DNA of 64,000 nucleotides from Choricystis sp. odSpoLacu1 (GCA_958009055.1 OY253654.1:558001-622000), one strand, 5' to 3'; shown: positions 33,667 through 44,147, counted from the first letter of the stretch. A program made the numbers and translations. Notes: generated by a model not told the origin, from the letters alone.

Positions 33667-35756
33667 ATGCGTGCCACACGCACGCGAGTTGGTGGCCTGG
33701 CACCGGCGTCGCGGGCGCGCGCGGTGAGAATGGGGGAGAGAGAGAGAGACCAGGGCGCGGCACAGTGGGGACCGACCGCAGTCGGTCGAACGGTCCGAAA
33801 CAAACGTCTTGTTTCCCTCCCTCTTTCACCCTCCCCAACGCCCGCGCCTCGCGGCGTCCCTGTCCCTGGACGTCGAGGATTCTTGACGTCTCACGTTTGA
33901 CGTTTTTAAACTCACTGATCAACCCTCCCCTTCCACAGGCCCGCCGCCCTGCCACCGCCGCCTCTCCCCAAACCACGCGCACTGCGCCGTCGAAAGCTGC
34001 CGCCACCCCTGCCGCCGCCTCCAAAAAGGCCAAGACCGGCGCCACGCGCGCGCCCCCACCCCCGCCGCCGCCTCCCGCCGACCGGCGCGACATTTTTTGG
34101 ATCTCCGCCGAAGTCTACCCCTTCTCCTCCTCCGGCGGCCTCGGCTTCGTCTCGGGCGCCCTCCCCGTCACCCTGGCCGAGCGCGGCCACACCGTTACCG
34201 TCATCGCCCCCAAGTATGGGGGCGACGCGTACGACGGCGTCACCTTTTCGGGCGTCACGGTCGACGTCCTTGACACGACCGTCGGCTTCCACACCCTGTT
34301 CAAGGACGGCGTCAACTATGTGTTTGGTGAGAGAGCTGTTGGTGGTGGAGAAGAGTAGAGAGAGGGGGGCGTTTGGTCGCTGGACGCCTTGTTTCCTCCT
34401 TTGCTCACTCCTCACCCACCCACCCACCCACTATCAGTCGACCACCCCTCCTTCCCCCGCCCGGGCGGCTTCTACGCCGACGCACACGGCGCGTACGGCG
34501 ACAACCACTTTCGCTTCGCCCTGCTGGCGCGCGCCGCGCTGGAGGTGCCGCTGCTGGTGTCGCTGCCGAACCGGCCGGCCGGCGACGCGGCCGTCATCGG
34601 CGGCGTCCCCCAAACCGACGACACCGCCCCCGGCCCCGTCTTCGTGGCCAACGACTGGCACGCCGCCCTGCTGCCCGTGTACCTGGCATCCCTCATGCGG
34701 CGCCACGGCACGTTGACGCACGCGCGCGCGGTCGTTGCGATCCACAACGCGCGCCACCAGGGCGTCTTCTCGCCCCGCGTCTTCCGCGAGCTGGCCATTC
34801 CGTCCGACTGGTACGGCGCCCTGGAGTGGCAGTACCCCCCCCACCGCCGGGCGGGCGCGTACGAGGAGGAAGGGCGCGCTGTCAACTTTCTCAAGGCGGG
34901 CATCGCGGTCGCCGACCGCGTCGTCACTGTTTCTCCCAGGCACGCGCACGAGATCACGACGCCGGAAGGCGGGTGGGACTTGGACGGTCTCATCGCGTCC
35001 CGCCGCCCCGTGCTAAATGGCGTGCTGAATGGCATTGGGCCCGAGTGGGCGCCCGCGGACGACCCTTTCCTTTCGGCCGCCCCCGGCTACTCCACCTTTG
35101 ACGCCACCACCGTCGCCACCGGCAAAGCCGCCTGCAAGGCCGCCCTGCAGGCGGAGGCGGGGCTGCCGATCAAGCCCGACGCGCCGCTGTGCGTGTTCAT
35201 CGGGCGGCTCGACTACCAAAAGCGCGCCGACATGGTGCTGACGGCGGCCGGCCTCATCGCAGCCCGCGGCGGCCAGCTCATCATGCTGGGGTCGGGCGAC
35301 CCCAGCCTGGAGATGGGGTTGAGGTCCCTGGAACGCCTGTTCCCCGATGCCGCGCGCGGCATCGTCGGCTTTGACGTCGCCCTCTCCCACCGCATCAACG
35401 CGGGGGGCGACATCTTCCTCATGCCCAGCGTGTTTGAGCCGTGCGGCACCGCCCAGATGGGGGCCCTGGGGGCGGGCACCGTGCCCGTCGTGCACGAGAC
35501 GGGGGGGCTGGCCGACACGGTGACCACGTTTGACCCCGCGTCGCCGGAAGGCACCAACGGGTGGACGTTCTCGCCATGCGACCAACCCTCCTTTGAACGG
35601 GCGCTGGGATACGCGCTGGACACGTACGCCGACAAGGAGACGTGGGGCGCGCTGGTGCAGAGGTGCATGGCGTGCGACTTTTCGTGGGACAAGTCGGCGG
35701 CCGAGTGGGAGCAAACGTTTGGGTGGGCGCTGATTGATCCGCCGTACGCCAACTGA
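33667..35756 (+). CDS. Starch synthase (GT5), atypical KxGGL motif
   Basis: Extends alpha-1,4-glucan from ADP-glucose in the plastid (GT5 family). Three exons: 33667-33723, 33939-34326 and 34438-35756 (587 aa). Exon 1 and the start of exon 2 form a transit peptide and Ala/Pro linker. GT5 domain starts IFWISAEVYPF; the place of the K-x-G-G-L substrate motif reads SSSGGLGFVSGALP, with Ser for the Lys and Phe for the following Asp. Further landmarks are VFVANDWHAALLP, VFIGRLDYQKRAD, MPSVFEPCGTAQMGALGAG (catalytic-loop EPCG kept) and HETGGLADTV. Isoform class is not clear; the DHPSFP...GDNHFRFALL segment is nearest to GBSS/SSI-type enzymes. Loss of the Lys suggests altered donor binding or activity (inference). 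Confidence 0.9.
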
Positions 35757-35955
35757 GAGAGAAGAGAGAGAGAGTTTAGAGTTTTGCAATCATTTGCGAG
35801 AGAGAGTGCACAACCCAACCAGGCCTTTTGTTTGTTTCGTATTCGTCGTTTGTAGAGCCGAGAGAAAAGTGAAAAGAGCGTGCAAAAAAACGACGAGCGA
35901 GAAGAAGAGACGCGTCGGCTAGCTCACACCGTGTTCCTCTCTTTCTCTCTCCGCT

Positions 35956-37170
35956 ATGCGCGCCGCGTCCTCTGCGTCGCGCCTGCTGGCACGCCACCTG
36001 CACCGCTGTCTAGCCACCCCAGCGCGTGCGACCGCCGACGCGCCACGCAGAGACGGCCGTGTCGTGCGCATCTGCCCCGCATGCGGCACCCGTATCACGC
36101 GCCCATCCGTGTTCACGCGCCACACGCGCACGTGCTGTCCTGATGTGATACCGCCCGCATCGTGGCGGGATGCGGAGGCGGCGGGGGTGGGTGCGCAGGA
36201 CGAGTTGTTGTGCGCAGCGACTGCAGCAGAGGCTGACCTGCGCCGGAAAGTGTTGACCCTGACGTTTGGCGGGGGAAGCGACACCCCCGCCGCCGCCAGG
36301 CGACCTGCCAACGACGTCGCAGCCGAGCTGGGGCTGCCTCCCAGCCGGGTGGAGGCCGTGCTGGCGGCCGCCATCCGCGCGACGCCGCTGACCGCCGACA
36401 CACACCCCGTCACCATCCTGCATGAAGATGACCACGTCGTGGCCTTGGCCAAGCCCGCCGGCATCATCACCGCCCCCAAACACAGGCACGAGGGCGGGTC
36501 CCTGCACGCGCGCGCGTACGGCGCTCTGGGGTTTCCGCCGTTGCCAGTGCACCGCCTGGACCAGGACACGTCGGGCGTGGTGTTGATGGCCAAGACGAGT
36601 GCTGCTGCGGCGTCGCTACAGGCCTCGTTTGCGGGGCGGCAGGTCAGCAAGCGGTATGTGGCGTTGGTGGTGGGTGTGCCGACCGACGAGAGGTGGAGCG
36701 TCGACCTCCCGATTTCGCGGCACGCTGCCATCAAAGTGGCCCGCGTCGCCGGCCCGCCTGACGGCCAGGACGCGTTGACCCGATTTGCGGTCGTGTCGTC
36801 CACGCGGGAAGCGGCGGCGGCGGGCGGGGACGTGGGCATCGCCGCCGACGCTGCTTCTGCGTCTGCCGCCGCACACCACGGCGCCTCCCTCCTAGCCTGC
36901 GCCCCCGTCACCGGCCGCACCCACCAGATCAGGGTGCACGCCGCCGCTTCGGGTCACCCACTCATCGGGGACGCACTCTACGGCGTGTCCCCGCCCTGGG
37001 CGCCGCGCCTGCTGCTGCACGCGGCCACGATGGAGGTGCCCCACCCAGACGGCACCGGCCGCCTGCTGCGCGTGGCGGCGCCCCTGCCCCCCGAGTACGA
37101 GGCAGCGGTGGCGGCGGCTGGTCTGGCGTGTCCGGGCGACTTGTTTGATTTGCCGGTGCTGCAACAATGA
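35956..37170 (+). CDS. RluA-family pseudouridine synthase
   Basis: Converts specific uridines of RNA to pseudouridine. Single exon, 404 aa. The N-terminus (MRAASSASRLLARHLHR) looks like an organelle targeting peptide. A C2H2-like segment follows (CPACGTRI ... FTRHTRTCC), unusual for this family. The RluA core includes ALAKPAGIITAPKH, the catalytic motif PVHRLDQDTSGVVLM with nucleophile Asp, RYVALVVG, and VTGRTHQIRVHAAASGHPLI then GDALYG. An insertion rich in Ala (residues about 275-305) interrupts the second half. Substrate (rRNA, tRNA, mRNA) cannot be read from sequence. It converges closely with the ABC1K locus. Confidence 0.9.
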   Translation: MRAASSASRLLARHLHRCLATPARATADAPRRDGRVVRICPACGTRITRPSVFTRHTRTCCPDVIPPASWRDAEAAGVGAQDELLCAATAAEADLRRKVLTLTFGGGSDTPAAARRPANDVAAELGLPPSRVEAVLAAAIRATPLTADTHPVTILHEDDHVVALAKPAGIITAPKHRHEGGSLHARAYGALGFPPLPVHRLDQDTSGVVLMAKTSAAAASLQASFAGRQVSKRYVALVVGVPTDERWSVDLPISRHAAIKVARVAGPPDGQDALTRFAVVSSTREAAAAGGDVGIAADAASASAAAHHGASLLACAPVTGRTHQIRVHAAASGHPLIGDALYGVSPPWAPRLLLHAATMEVPHPDGTGRLLRVAAPLPPEYEAAVAAAGLACPGDLFDLPVLQQ

Positions 37171-37201
37171 AGGGAGAGAGCGCCAGAAATGAAAAAAAAA
37201 T

Positions 37202-39412
37202 CTACACAGCTGCCACCGCCGCCCTCTCCTCCACCCCCCCCTCCAAAAACAGTTCCCTCAGCGCGCGCGCCACGACGCGGGACGTTAGTTCGCCCAACAG
37301 GCTGGGCACCACCTCACGCGCGACCGCGGGCAGCAGGGGGGCCAGGTCCAGGGCCAGCGCGGCGCCGCCCGCGTTCCTGCCTCCAGCCAAAAAGTCAAAC
37401 ACGACTTTTCGGCGGCTTGGTGTCGACGGCGGCTTGGTCGGTGGGGGTCAGGGTGGGGGCCAGCGGGATCCAGCGCACGCTGCGCCCGATGAGGGCGGGC
37501 AAGGCCGCGTTGTGCAGGCCGAGGCGGGTGACAAGGGCAGCCAGCTGAAGCCTTGAGAGCCCGTCGATCGATTTGGCGACTTCGTCGAGCATGAACTCTC
37601 GGAAGAACTCGCCCTCGGGGGCCAGCAGAAACTTGAGGGCGTCGCGCGCGCCTCCGGGGCGTGGCTGCTGCGCCAGCGTCAGCGACCCATCCGCGACGCC
37701 AGCAGCCTGGGTTGCACGTGCGGCCGCCGCCGTCGTTGCGGCCGCTTTCTCAAACGTTTCCAACAACTCCAGCAGCGCGCGTGCGTCAAACACGCCTGTC
37801 TCGCCGTACAGCATGTAGCGCAGGGCGGCCCGGGTGCGGGGCTCGGGGTCGGTCAATAGCATGCGGGCCACGAAAGGGAACGAACTCTGGATGATGGCGA
37901 ATGAAGGGTCGGCCATCAGCGCGATGCCTTCGAGCACGGAGATGGCGCGGATGGTCAGCGCAAAAACGGGGGGATCTTAAAGGGCAACTGGAAAGTCAGC
38001 TCTGACAAATCTTTTGCCAACGAGTCAAAGTTGATCGATTTGGCGCCGCCACCGCCCAGCGCCGCGTCAAAAACACGGCTGAGCGCGGGCAGGAAGCGTT
38101 CCAGGTCGCCCTCGTTTTCGTCGATGAATTCAAGCTCGACAAACGTGGCCAGAATTGCGCGGTAGTCGCGTTTGATCAACTGCACGATTGCGTCCAGCAC
38201 ACCGTGCCTCTGCCGAGGGCCCAAACGCGCCAGCATGCCGTAGTCTATGATGGCGAGGCGGCCGTCGGGCGTGCGAATCATATTGCCTGCGTGGGGGTCG
38301 GCGTGGAACAGGCCAATGACTAACAGTTGCGCAAGGTAACTGACGACACCCAGATCAACAAGGTCTTTCACGTCGGCCGCACCCGATTCAGCCAGCTTCT
38401 CGCCATCCACCCACTCGCACGTGAGCACCCGCCGCGACGTCAACTCCGGGTAGGCTTGCGGCACGATGACGTCCGGCAGAATGGGGTGCAGCCTCGCCTT
38501 GAACTCGGCCGCGTTGGCGGCTTCCCCGTTGTAGTTGAGCTCGCCCAGAATGGAGCCGCCCCACTCATCCAGCAGGGCGACGACGTCCGTGCGCAGGGCC
38601 GGGAAGCGGCGCAGAAACACGCCGACGCGGCGCGCGATGAACAGGTCGCACGTGATCGTCTGCAGCACGCCCGGGCGCTGCACCTTGACCGCGACAACAG
38701 ACCCGTCAGCCAGCGTCGCTTTGTAGACTTGGCCCAGGGTGGCGGCCGCGATTGGCGTCGGCGTCATCGTGGCAAACAGGCGCGACGGCGGCACGCCGAG
38801 CTCACTCTCGATCACGCGCATCGCCAGCGCGTCGTCAAACTCGGGCACCTTGTCGCACAGCGTCTGCAGCTCGCGCATGGCTTCTGGTTTCAGGATGTCG
38901 GGGCGGAGGGACAGGGCTTGGCCGGCTTTGACGTAGGCGGGGCCGAGTTCGACGAGCAGGCGTTTAAGCTCGGCCGCGCGCGCGCGGGCCGCGCCGGGGG
39001 CTGAGAATCGGCCGGTGGCGCCTTCAAACGCGACTCTGGCCGCGTACCCGCCAGCGGTTGACACCACTTGAATCACCCGCTTCAACACGGACACAGGACG
39101 GGCGCTTCAATAGCTGGAAATGGCGGAAACGTCGTACGTCAGGGGCAGCCCCGCTCCCGCGTCCTCGGCGTCGGCATCCACAAACGCCATCGTCGCCCCC
39201 GCCTCGGCAAAGGCGCGATCGGGGGCGCCTCCCGAGCGCAGAGCATCAATGTAGGCGGCGGCGCGTGGGTCGACGGTGGAGAGGGAGGTGGAGAGGGAGG
39301 GCGTGCGCAGGTTGAGAGCGCGTGGTGGGGGGGCGCGGCGTTGCGGCAGTTGGCGCGCCGTTCGTGGCCGCATTGGGGGTGGGCGACGTGCTGAGGTTGT
39401 TGGTGGGTCCAT
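37202..39412 (-). pseudogene. ABC1/UbiB (ABC1K) atypical kinase, interrupted
   Basis: Family role: plastid or mitochondrial atypical kinases acting on prenylquinone metabolism. Three frames must be joined. From 39412: transit-like sequence, then AGLPLTYDVSAISSY, a TGA at 39107-39109 where homologues have Trp (YWS-RP pattern), and SARPVSVLKR in the same frame. The kinase core is intact: VELGPAYVKAGQALSLRPD (KxGQ), AAATLGQVYKA, VAVKVQRPG, FHADPHAGNM and AIIDYGML. At 37968-37973 a six-C run (minus strand) breaks the frame; one more C restores KIPPVFALTIRAISVLEG. At 37405-37408 an AAAA run breaks it again and the original frame resumes (VVFDFLAGG) to the stop at 37202. Either a decaying pseudogene or a badly sequenced gene; conserved motifs favour recent damage or error. 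Confidence 0.7.
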
Positions 39413-39511
39413 TTGTGGCTAGGACGCGGATTGCAGTGAGGTGCACGCGGCCAGCGCTTGGCAGAAACAAGAAAGGCGCCGTGGTTATGTGGCGTGACGA
39501 GAAGAGCTCGC

Positions 39512-39548
39512 TGAGCGGTCAAAACGTGTGCGCGGTTTTGACCGCTCA
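39512..39548. repeat. Perfect 14-bp hairpin
   Basis: TGAGCGGTCAAAAC (39512-39525), loop GTGTGCGCG (39526-39534), GTTTTGACCGCTCA (39535-39548). It sits 100 bp upstream of the ABC1K start. It could be a regulatory palindrome, a terminal-repeat relic or a structured RNA. Confidence 0.7.
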
Positions 39549-39873
39549 CCTCGTGTGTCTGAAAAAGAGAGGAAACAACACAGGCAAGCCCATGATTTTT
39601 TACACGTCGAAGGGGGGCCGGGAGGCATCACACTCTCACCTCTCAACGCAGGCCACGGCACACAAAAATCAAACCAAGCTAGACCCCGTCGCCAGGCACG
39701 GGAGTGCGGTGGGAGAGGGCGATAGTCAGTGGTCCAGTGTGCGCGTGCCGTGGCTACTCATGCACGAGGGAAGAGGGGGGGGCGCAGGGCAAGTTTCTTT
39801 CACCATTCGAAACGCGTTTTGGTGGGGGGAAGACAAAAAAAGGGGCCGAGATCGAATACGTAAGTGTGTGTGT

Positions 39874-39898
39874 GGGGGGGGGGGGGGGGGGGGGGGGG
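39874..39898 (+). repeat. 25-base G run
   Basis: The longest homopolymer in the window, preceded by a short GT repeat. G-quadruplex potential; length is likely unstable. Confidence 0.85.
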
Positions 39899-40227
39899 CG
39901 CAGCAAGTGGGGGCGAAGGGGAGAGTCATAGAATGTTACGTGGTGTTTGATGCCGGCCCATGGGGAGTTGCGCTCCATGCAGAAACATGGAGGGCCGGGG
40001 GTGTGTTGCTTTCGGGGTGTCGAAACAAACGCGGAGAGGCGGCCGACGGAAACGCTACGCTCGCGCCCGCGGCTCTGCCCTTCAATTCAAAAACGGCGGT
40101 GGTCCGCGATGCGCACGCAAACGCGAGTCCCACACGAGTGGCGCAATGTAAAAAAAGAACACGGTGCGAGGTGGACCTTGCACGTGAGTCTCTGCAGCTG
40201 ATGGTTTTCACAGCAACACTCTCTTCT

Positions 40228-41982
40228 TCACACCTTTTCCACAGGCAGGCCGGCGCCGCCCTGCTTGGCGTCCGACTGGGCGGCGCGGGGGGAGCGCACG
40301 CCGCCCGCCGGAATCTCTTCGTCGGTGTCCATGTCCTGTTGGTGTGGGGAGAGAGAGAGGGGAGGCGGGGGTTGGTTAAAAGTGAGTGCAAAACCACCTC
40401 TCGACCAAAAACACACAAACCGCTCCGCTCTGCCCTCTTTTCTTCGCCTCACCTTCAGCAGCTCGATCACATTCTCATCCTCGCGCCCAGGCGTCGCCAG
40501 GCGGGCGGGGGGCGACCCCGTCATTCACATGCGCACCGCCTCCGCGTGCGACAGGCCCAGCTTCTTTTTGGAGGTGAGCGGGTGCAGGGGGCCCAGGCCC
40601 GACACAAATGCAAAGATAAAGCAGGAGATGCAGGATGCCAGGATTTGGCCCAGAATGGACAGCCCGGTGAGGCGGGAGCCGCAGTTGAAGACGGCAACGG
40701 GGCCGAGCACGCGGGCGGGGTTGAGGAAGGCGCCCGAGTACTTGCCGCCCGATATAGCACACTGGAGGAGAGAGGGAAAGAAGAAGATGAGTCTGAAGGG
40801 GTGAAAACGGCGCGCTCGGAAAAACAAAAACAAAAAAATCACTCACCGCCCACAGGGTCAGCCCCACAACCAGCGGCGTGAACGAGCCGTGGCCGGGTTT
40901 GGCCACACCGCACGCGTAGACGACGGAGATGAGCATGAAGGTCATGAGCGTCTCCCAGCCAAACACGATTTTCGGGGAGGAGCTGTGAGTGTGGGGAGGG
41001 GTGGGGTGTGGGTATTGGCTTGGTGCGCCGTCTGTTTTTTCATCAAGTCACCCCCCACACCCCTCCATCCCACTCACTCAGGCACCATGTCGCCCAGCGT
41101 GAAGCAGCCCGGCCCCTTGTCCCCCATGCCGACGCTGACCCCGGGAATCAGCGCCGCCGCAAACAAAGACCCAAAGATGGAGCCCACAATCTGCAGGATG
41201 ATGTACAGCACGGAGTGGAACAGGGGGTAGAAGCCGCACAGCAGGGTGGAGAAGGTGACGGCAGGGTTGAGGTGGCCGCCCGAGATGTTGGCGGCGGTGT
41301 AGATCATGGTGGCAAGGGCCAGGCCGTTGGCGGCGGGGGCGAACTCTTTCGACGCGGTCGTGCCAATGAAGGCAAACAGCATGGTGCCCAGGAACTCGAC
41401 CAGCAGGGAGACAACAAACGTCTTGGAGTAGACGGACTGGTAGTTGGCAAAAACACTGTGGTGGTGGGGGTTGGCGGTGGGTTGAAGGGTTCGTTTTTTT
41501 TGCATTGCTTTTTTGCCGACTCAGCCCGACGCGCTCGAGCGCTGCCCCAATGCGCCAACGCCGCGGGCCCGACCGCCGCCTCCAGATCGCTGGCACCAAG
41601 GAATGACAATGTGAGTGCCTCGTGGTGGATGCACTGGGGGCGCAATGGGTCGCACAAGCCAGCGAGCGCGTGAGGTTGCGGGGGGATCAGAGACGGCGCC
41701 TTGCGGGGGGTTTGGTGTCGCGCTCTCTGTTTCCCTACGGCAGTGCGCCCGGCAGTCCTGCCTCCCCGCCTCAACAGCACGCTTCCACTCACCTGTCTTT
41801 GTCAACGGCTCTGTGGGAGGAGGGGAGGAAGGCGGAGAGAGGGAGAAAGTTGGTTGCTAAATTTGCGCGAGCTGGCCGACCATTGCTCTCGCGGCCGCCC
41901 CCGCGCCCCGGCGGTTGGCGCGCGCAGCGTGCTGCCGATGCCACGAATGGGGACTTAGGACTCACTTGTCGCCTTTGGCCAT
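40228..41982 (-). CDS. Aquaporin (MIP family), with micro-exon and possible tail extension
   Basis: Water/solute channel with six membrane helices. Exons: 41982-41966, an 18-nt micro-exon 41810-41793, 41455-41078, 40982-40847, and 40761 onward. The join gives MAKGDKAVDKDSVFANYQSV. Both half-helix motifs are present: SGGHLNPAVTFS and SGAFLNPARVLGPVA; helices include FLGTMLFAFIG and FMLISVVYACGV. The frame stops at TGA 40527-40525 (261 aa). The same frame continues after it into ENVIELLK, a good intron (40452-40336), and DMDTDEEIPAGG to a stop at 40228. A 57-nt in-frame intron (40536-40480, GTGCGC to GCGAG) would remove the TGA; readthrough or a non-coding tail are alternatives. Subfamily (PIP, TIP or other) is not clear. 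Confidence 0.85.
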
Positions 41983-42243
41983 GGTGGCGGAGTGGGAGGA
42001 AGGGGAGGAAGGGAGAGAGAGGCCGAGGCGGCAGAGAGAGAGGGATGAGAGCCGATCGTCGGTGTGAGCCCGTCTGCGTTTTTTCGGCTTCACCCGCCTT
42101 CCTCAAACTCCCGACTCCCGGTCCCGCCGCCCCTGCACCGGCCACTGCAGCCCTGGCCGACACCACCAACAACTTCTGCACAAGTGCTGTCTTCCTTTTA
42201 ACACACAACAAAAAAAATGATCTCTCGGCTTTTTCTAACTCCC

Positions 42244-42591
42244 TCACCCCAACCTCGCCACCAGCCACGGCCGCACCCCACGCCACACATACGCCGCTCC
42301 CTTGGTCCCCAAGTATGCCGCCCCCACGGGCAACCCCAGCACAACCACCAGCAGCGCGATCAGCAGCGCCGACGCGGCTGCTGTGTCTGCCGTCGCCACC
42401 ATCGCCGCCCGCCCGCGCCGGCTCACGCACAGGGCGGCCACGTTGGCCAGGGCCAGGGCCAAGCCCGCCGTGTGCAGCGCGTGCGGGGGCAGGGGGGGGG
42501 GCGGCGCCCCGGTCGCTGCCGCACGGGCGGCCGCGGCGGCGGCCGCCAGGTCGGCGGCGCGGGCGTCCGCAAAGGCGGCCAGGGCGGACAT
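42244..42591 (-). CDS. Small two-TM protein, unknown
   Basis: Predicted 115-aa single-exon protein from the ATG at 42591. An Ala-rich helical N-terminus (MSALAAFADARAADLAAAA) is followed by a Pro linker, a hydrophobic helix (HTAGLALALANVAALCV), a basic loop (SRRGRAA) and a second helix (LLIALLVVVLGLPVGAAYL), ending VWRGVRPWLVARLG. No family is recognised. A hairpin membrane topology is likely. It is divergent from the signal peptidase gene (212 bp). Confidence 0.5.
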   Translation of the reverse strand: MSALAAFADARAADLAAAAAAARAAATGAPPPPLPPHALHTAGLALALANVAALCVSRRGRAAMVATADTAAASALLIALLVVVLGLPVGAAYLGTKGAAYVWRGVRPWLVARLG

Positions 42592-42803
42592 TTGGGGTGA
42601 GGGAGAGAGTGCGGTGGTGTGATCAAGGGAACAACCAGGGAGGGGGTCCCAATCCACGGTGAAAACAGACCGGTCGCGTGAGGCCGACGCCTCACACTCG
42701 GCTAGCGGTGGCGTGTTTTTGCTGCGCCTGCGCTCTCCCTTTCCCACGCGGGCACCTCTCCCGCCTCTCTTTCTCGAGCTCGACACCACCGTCTCCTCGT
42801 GTC

Positions 42804-43922
42804 ATGCGTGCCGTAGTGCCCACGCCGCCGCGCGCTGTCGCGCCGCCGCCGCGTGTCGCGGCACCAGCGCGCGGCTGCATGCGTGCCGCCAGGCTTGTGC
42901 CTCGCGGCGTCAAAGGTGATCATGGAACTGTGGTCACACTCTCGTGTGCCGGGAAGCGCGCAATGCGCTGTGCGACGCCAGGGAATTGACGCGTTTGGTT
43001 TTGCACCGACAACCCCCCCTTCCTCACACAGACGACGCCGTCGACTCGGGCAACGGTCCACGCGTTCCCGACACGCCGTCCACACCCTCCGTGGCGGACC
43101 GGGACCCGGCGCCAGACGGGAGCGACCCGGAGGAGGGGGGCACGTGGCTCGACCGCAACCGCGATGATCTGATCACGTACGGCGCCGCCCTCCTCATCTC
43201 GCTGGGCATCAGGACGTGAGTGTTGGGAGTGTGTGTGTGGTGTGTGTGCGGGGCAGTGTGTGTGTTGGAGTTGGAAAAAGCTCTATTTTGTTTTTCACCA
43301 AAACCGCCCCCCTCTCCTTTCCCACAGCTACATCGCCGAACCCCGCTTCATCCCCTCCCTCTCCATGTACCCCACCTACGACGTGGGTGACCGCCTGGTC
43401 GCCGAAAAACTGACCTATCGCTCCCGCCCCCCCGCCCGCGGCGACATCATCATCTTCCACCCCCCCTTTGACCGCCCGGGTGCGAACGCGCTCACCAAGC
43501 TGCTGGATGACGACGTCTTCATCAAGCGCGTGGTGGCGGTGGCGGGGGACACGGTGGAGGTGAGGGGCGGCAAACTGGTGATCAATGGGGCGCCCCAAAA
43601 CGAGCCCTACATCAACGAATCGCCGACCTACACCCTGCCCCCCACTCGCGTGCCACCCGCCCACGTGTTCGTGTGCGGCGACAACCGCAACAACTCGTAC
43701 GATTCGCACGTGTGGGGGCCGCTGCCGGTGGCCAACATTGTGGGGCGGGCTGCCTGGAACTATTGGCCGCCTGCCAAGATTGGGGTGTTAAAAGACTGGC
43801 ACGTGGAGGCGCCGCCGCCTGCGCCTCCCCTGGCTGATGTGGCGACGCTGCCCCAGGTGGCGGTCAGGTGGTCGCCGGGAGCCGGGGCGAGCGTGGCGGT
43901 GGGTGGGGCGAGGGTGTTGTGA
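42804..43922 (+). CDS. Signal peptidase I, thylakoidal processing peptidase-like
   Basis: Removes thylakoid-transfer or bacterial-type signal peptides; membrane serine protease with Ser/Lys dyad. Three exons: 42804-42915, 43032-43215 and 43328-43922 (296 aa). The N-terminus is rich in Arg/Pro/Ala (plastid transit-like). One membrane helix ([20 protein letters not shown]) precedes box [21 protein letters not shown] with the nucleophile Ser, box [18 protein letters not shown] with the general-base Lys, and box [18 protein letters not shown]. Order and spacing match Plsp1 and cyanobacterial LepB. The tail after GVLKDWHVE is Pro/Ala-rich and not conserved. Confidence 0.93.
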
Positions 43923-44147
43923 GAGTGTGTAAGGAGCATGAGAGAGAGCCTGATTGTGTTTCGTTGTTGTCTCTTCTCCCGCGGCTGCAGCGCACAAGAA
44001 AAAGCAAGACATCTCTTCCGTCAAGGAAGGAGGATGGGAAAGTCTGTGTAAAAAAAATGGTTGCGAAAATCACGCGCTTCTCTCAAGTGCTCCTCTCTCC
44101 CGCCCTTCCCACCCACATAGCAGTGCAAAGAATGTATCGAATGGTTG

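Larger units (their letters stand above)
39413..40227. other. Intergenic region upstream of ABC1K with hairpin and G run
   Basis: 815 bp between the ABC1K start and the end of the aquaporin tail exon. It contains a perfect 14-bp hairpin (39512-39548) and 25 consecutive G (39874-39898). A long open frame on the plus strand crosses the region but has no domain character and overlaps the aquaporin exons, so it is not called. Confidence 0.5.

Noticed and set aside
39322..40881. Long plus-strand open frame of about 519 codons
   Set aside because: It runs antisense through conserved aquaporin exons and a 25-G run, and its sequence lacks domain character; GC-rich shadow frames of this size are common here.
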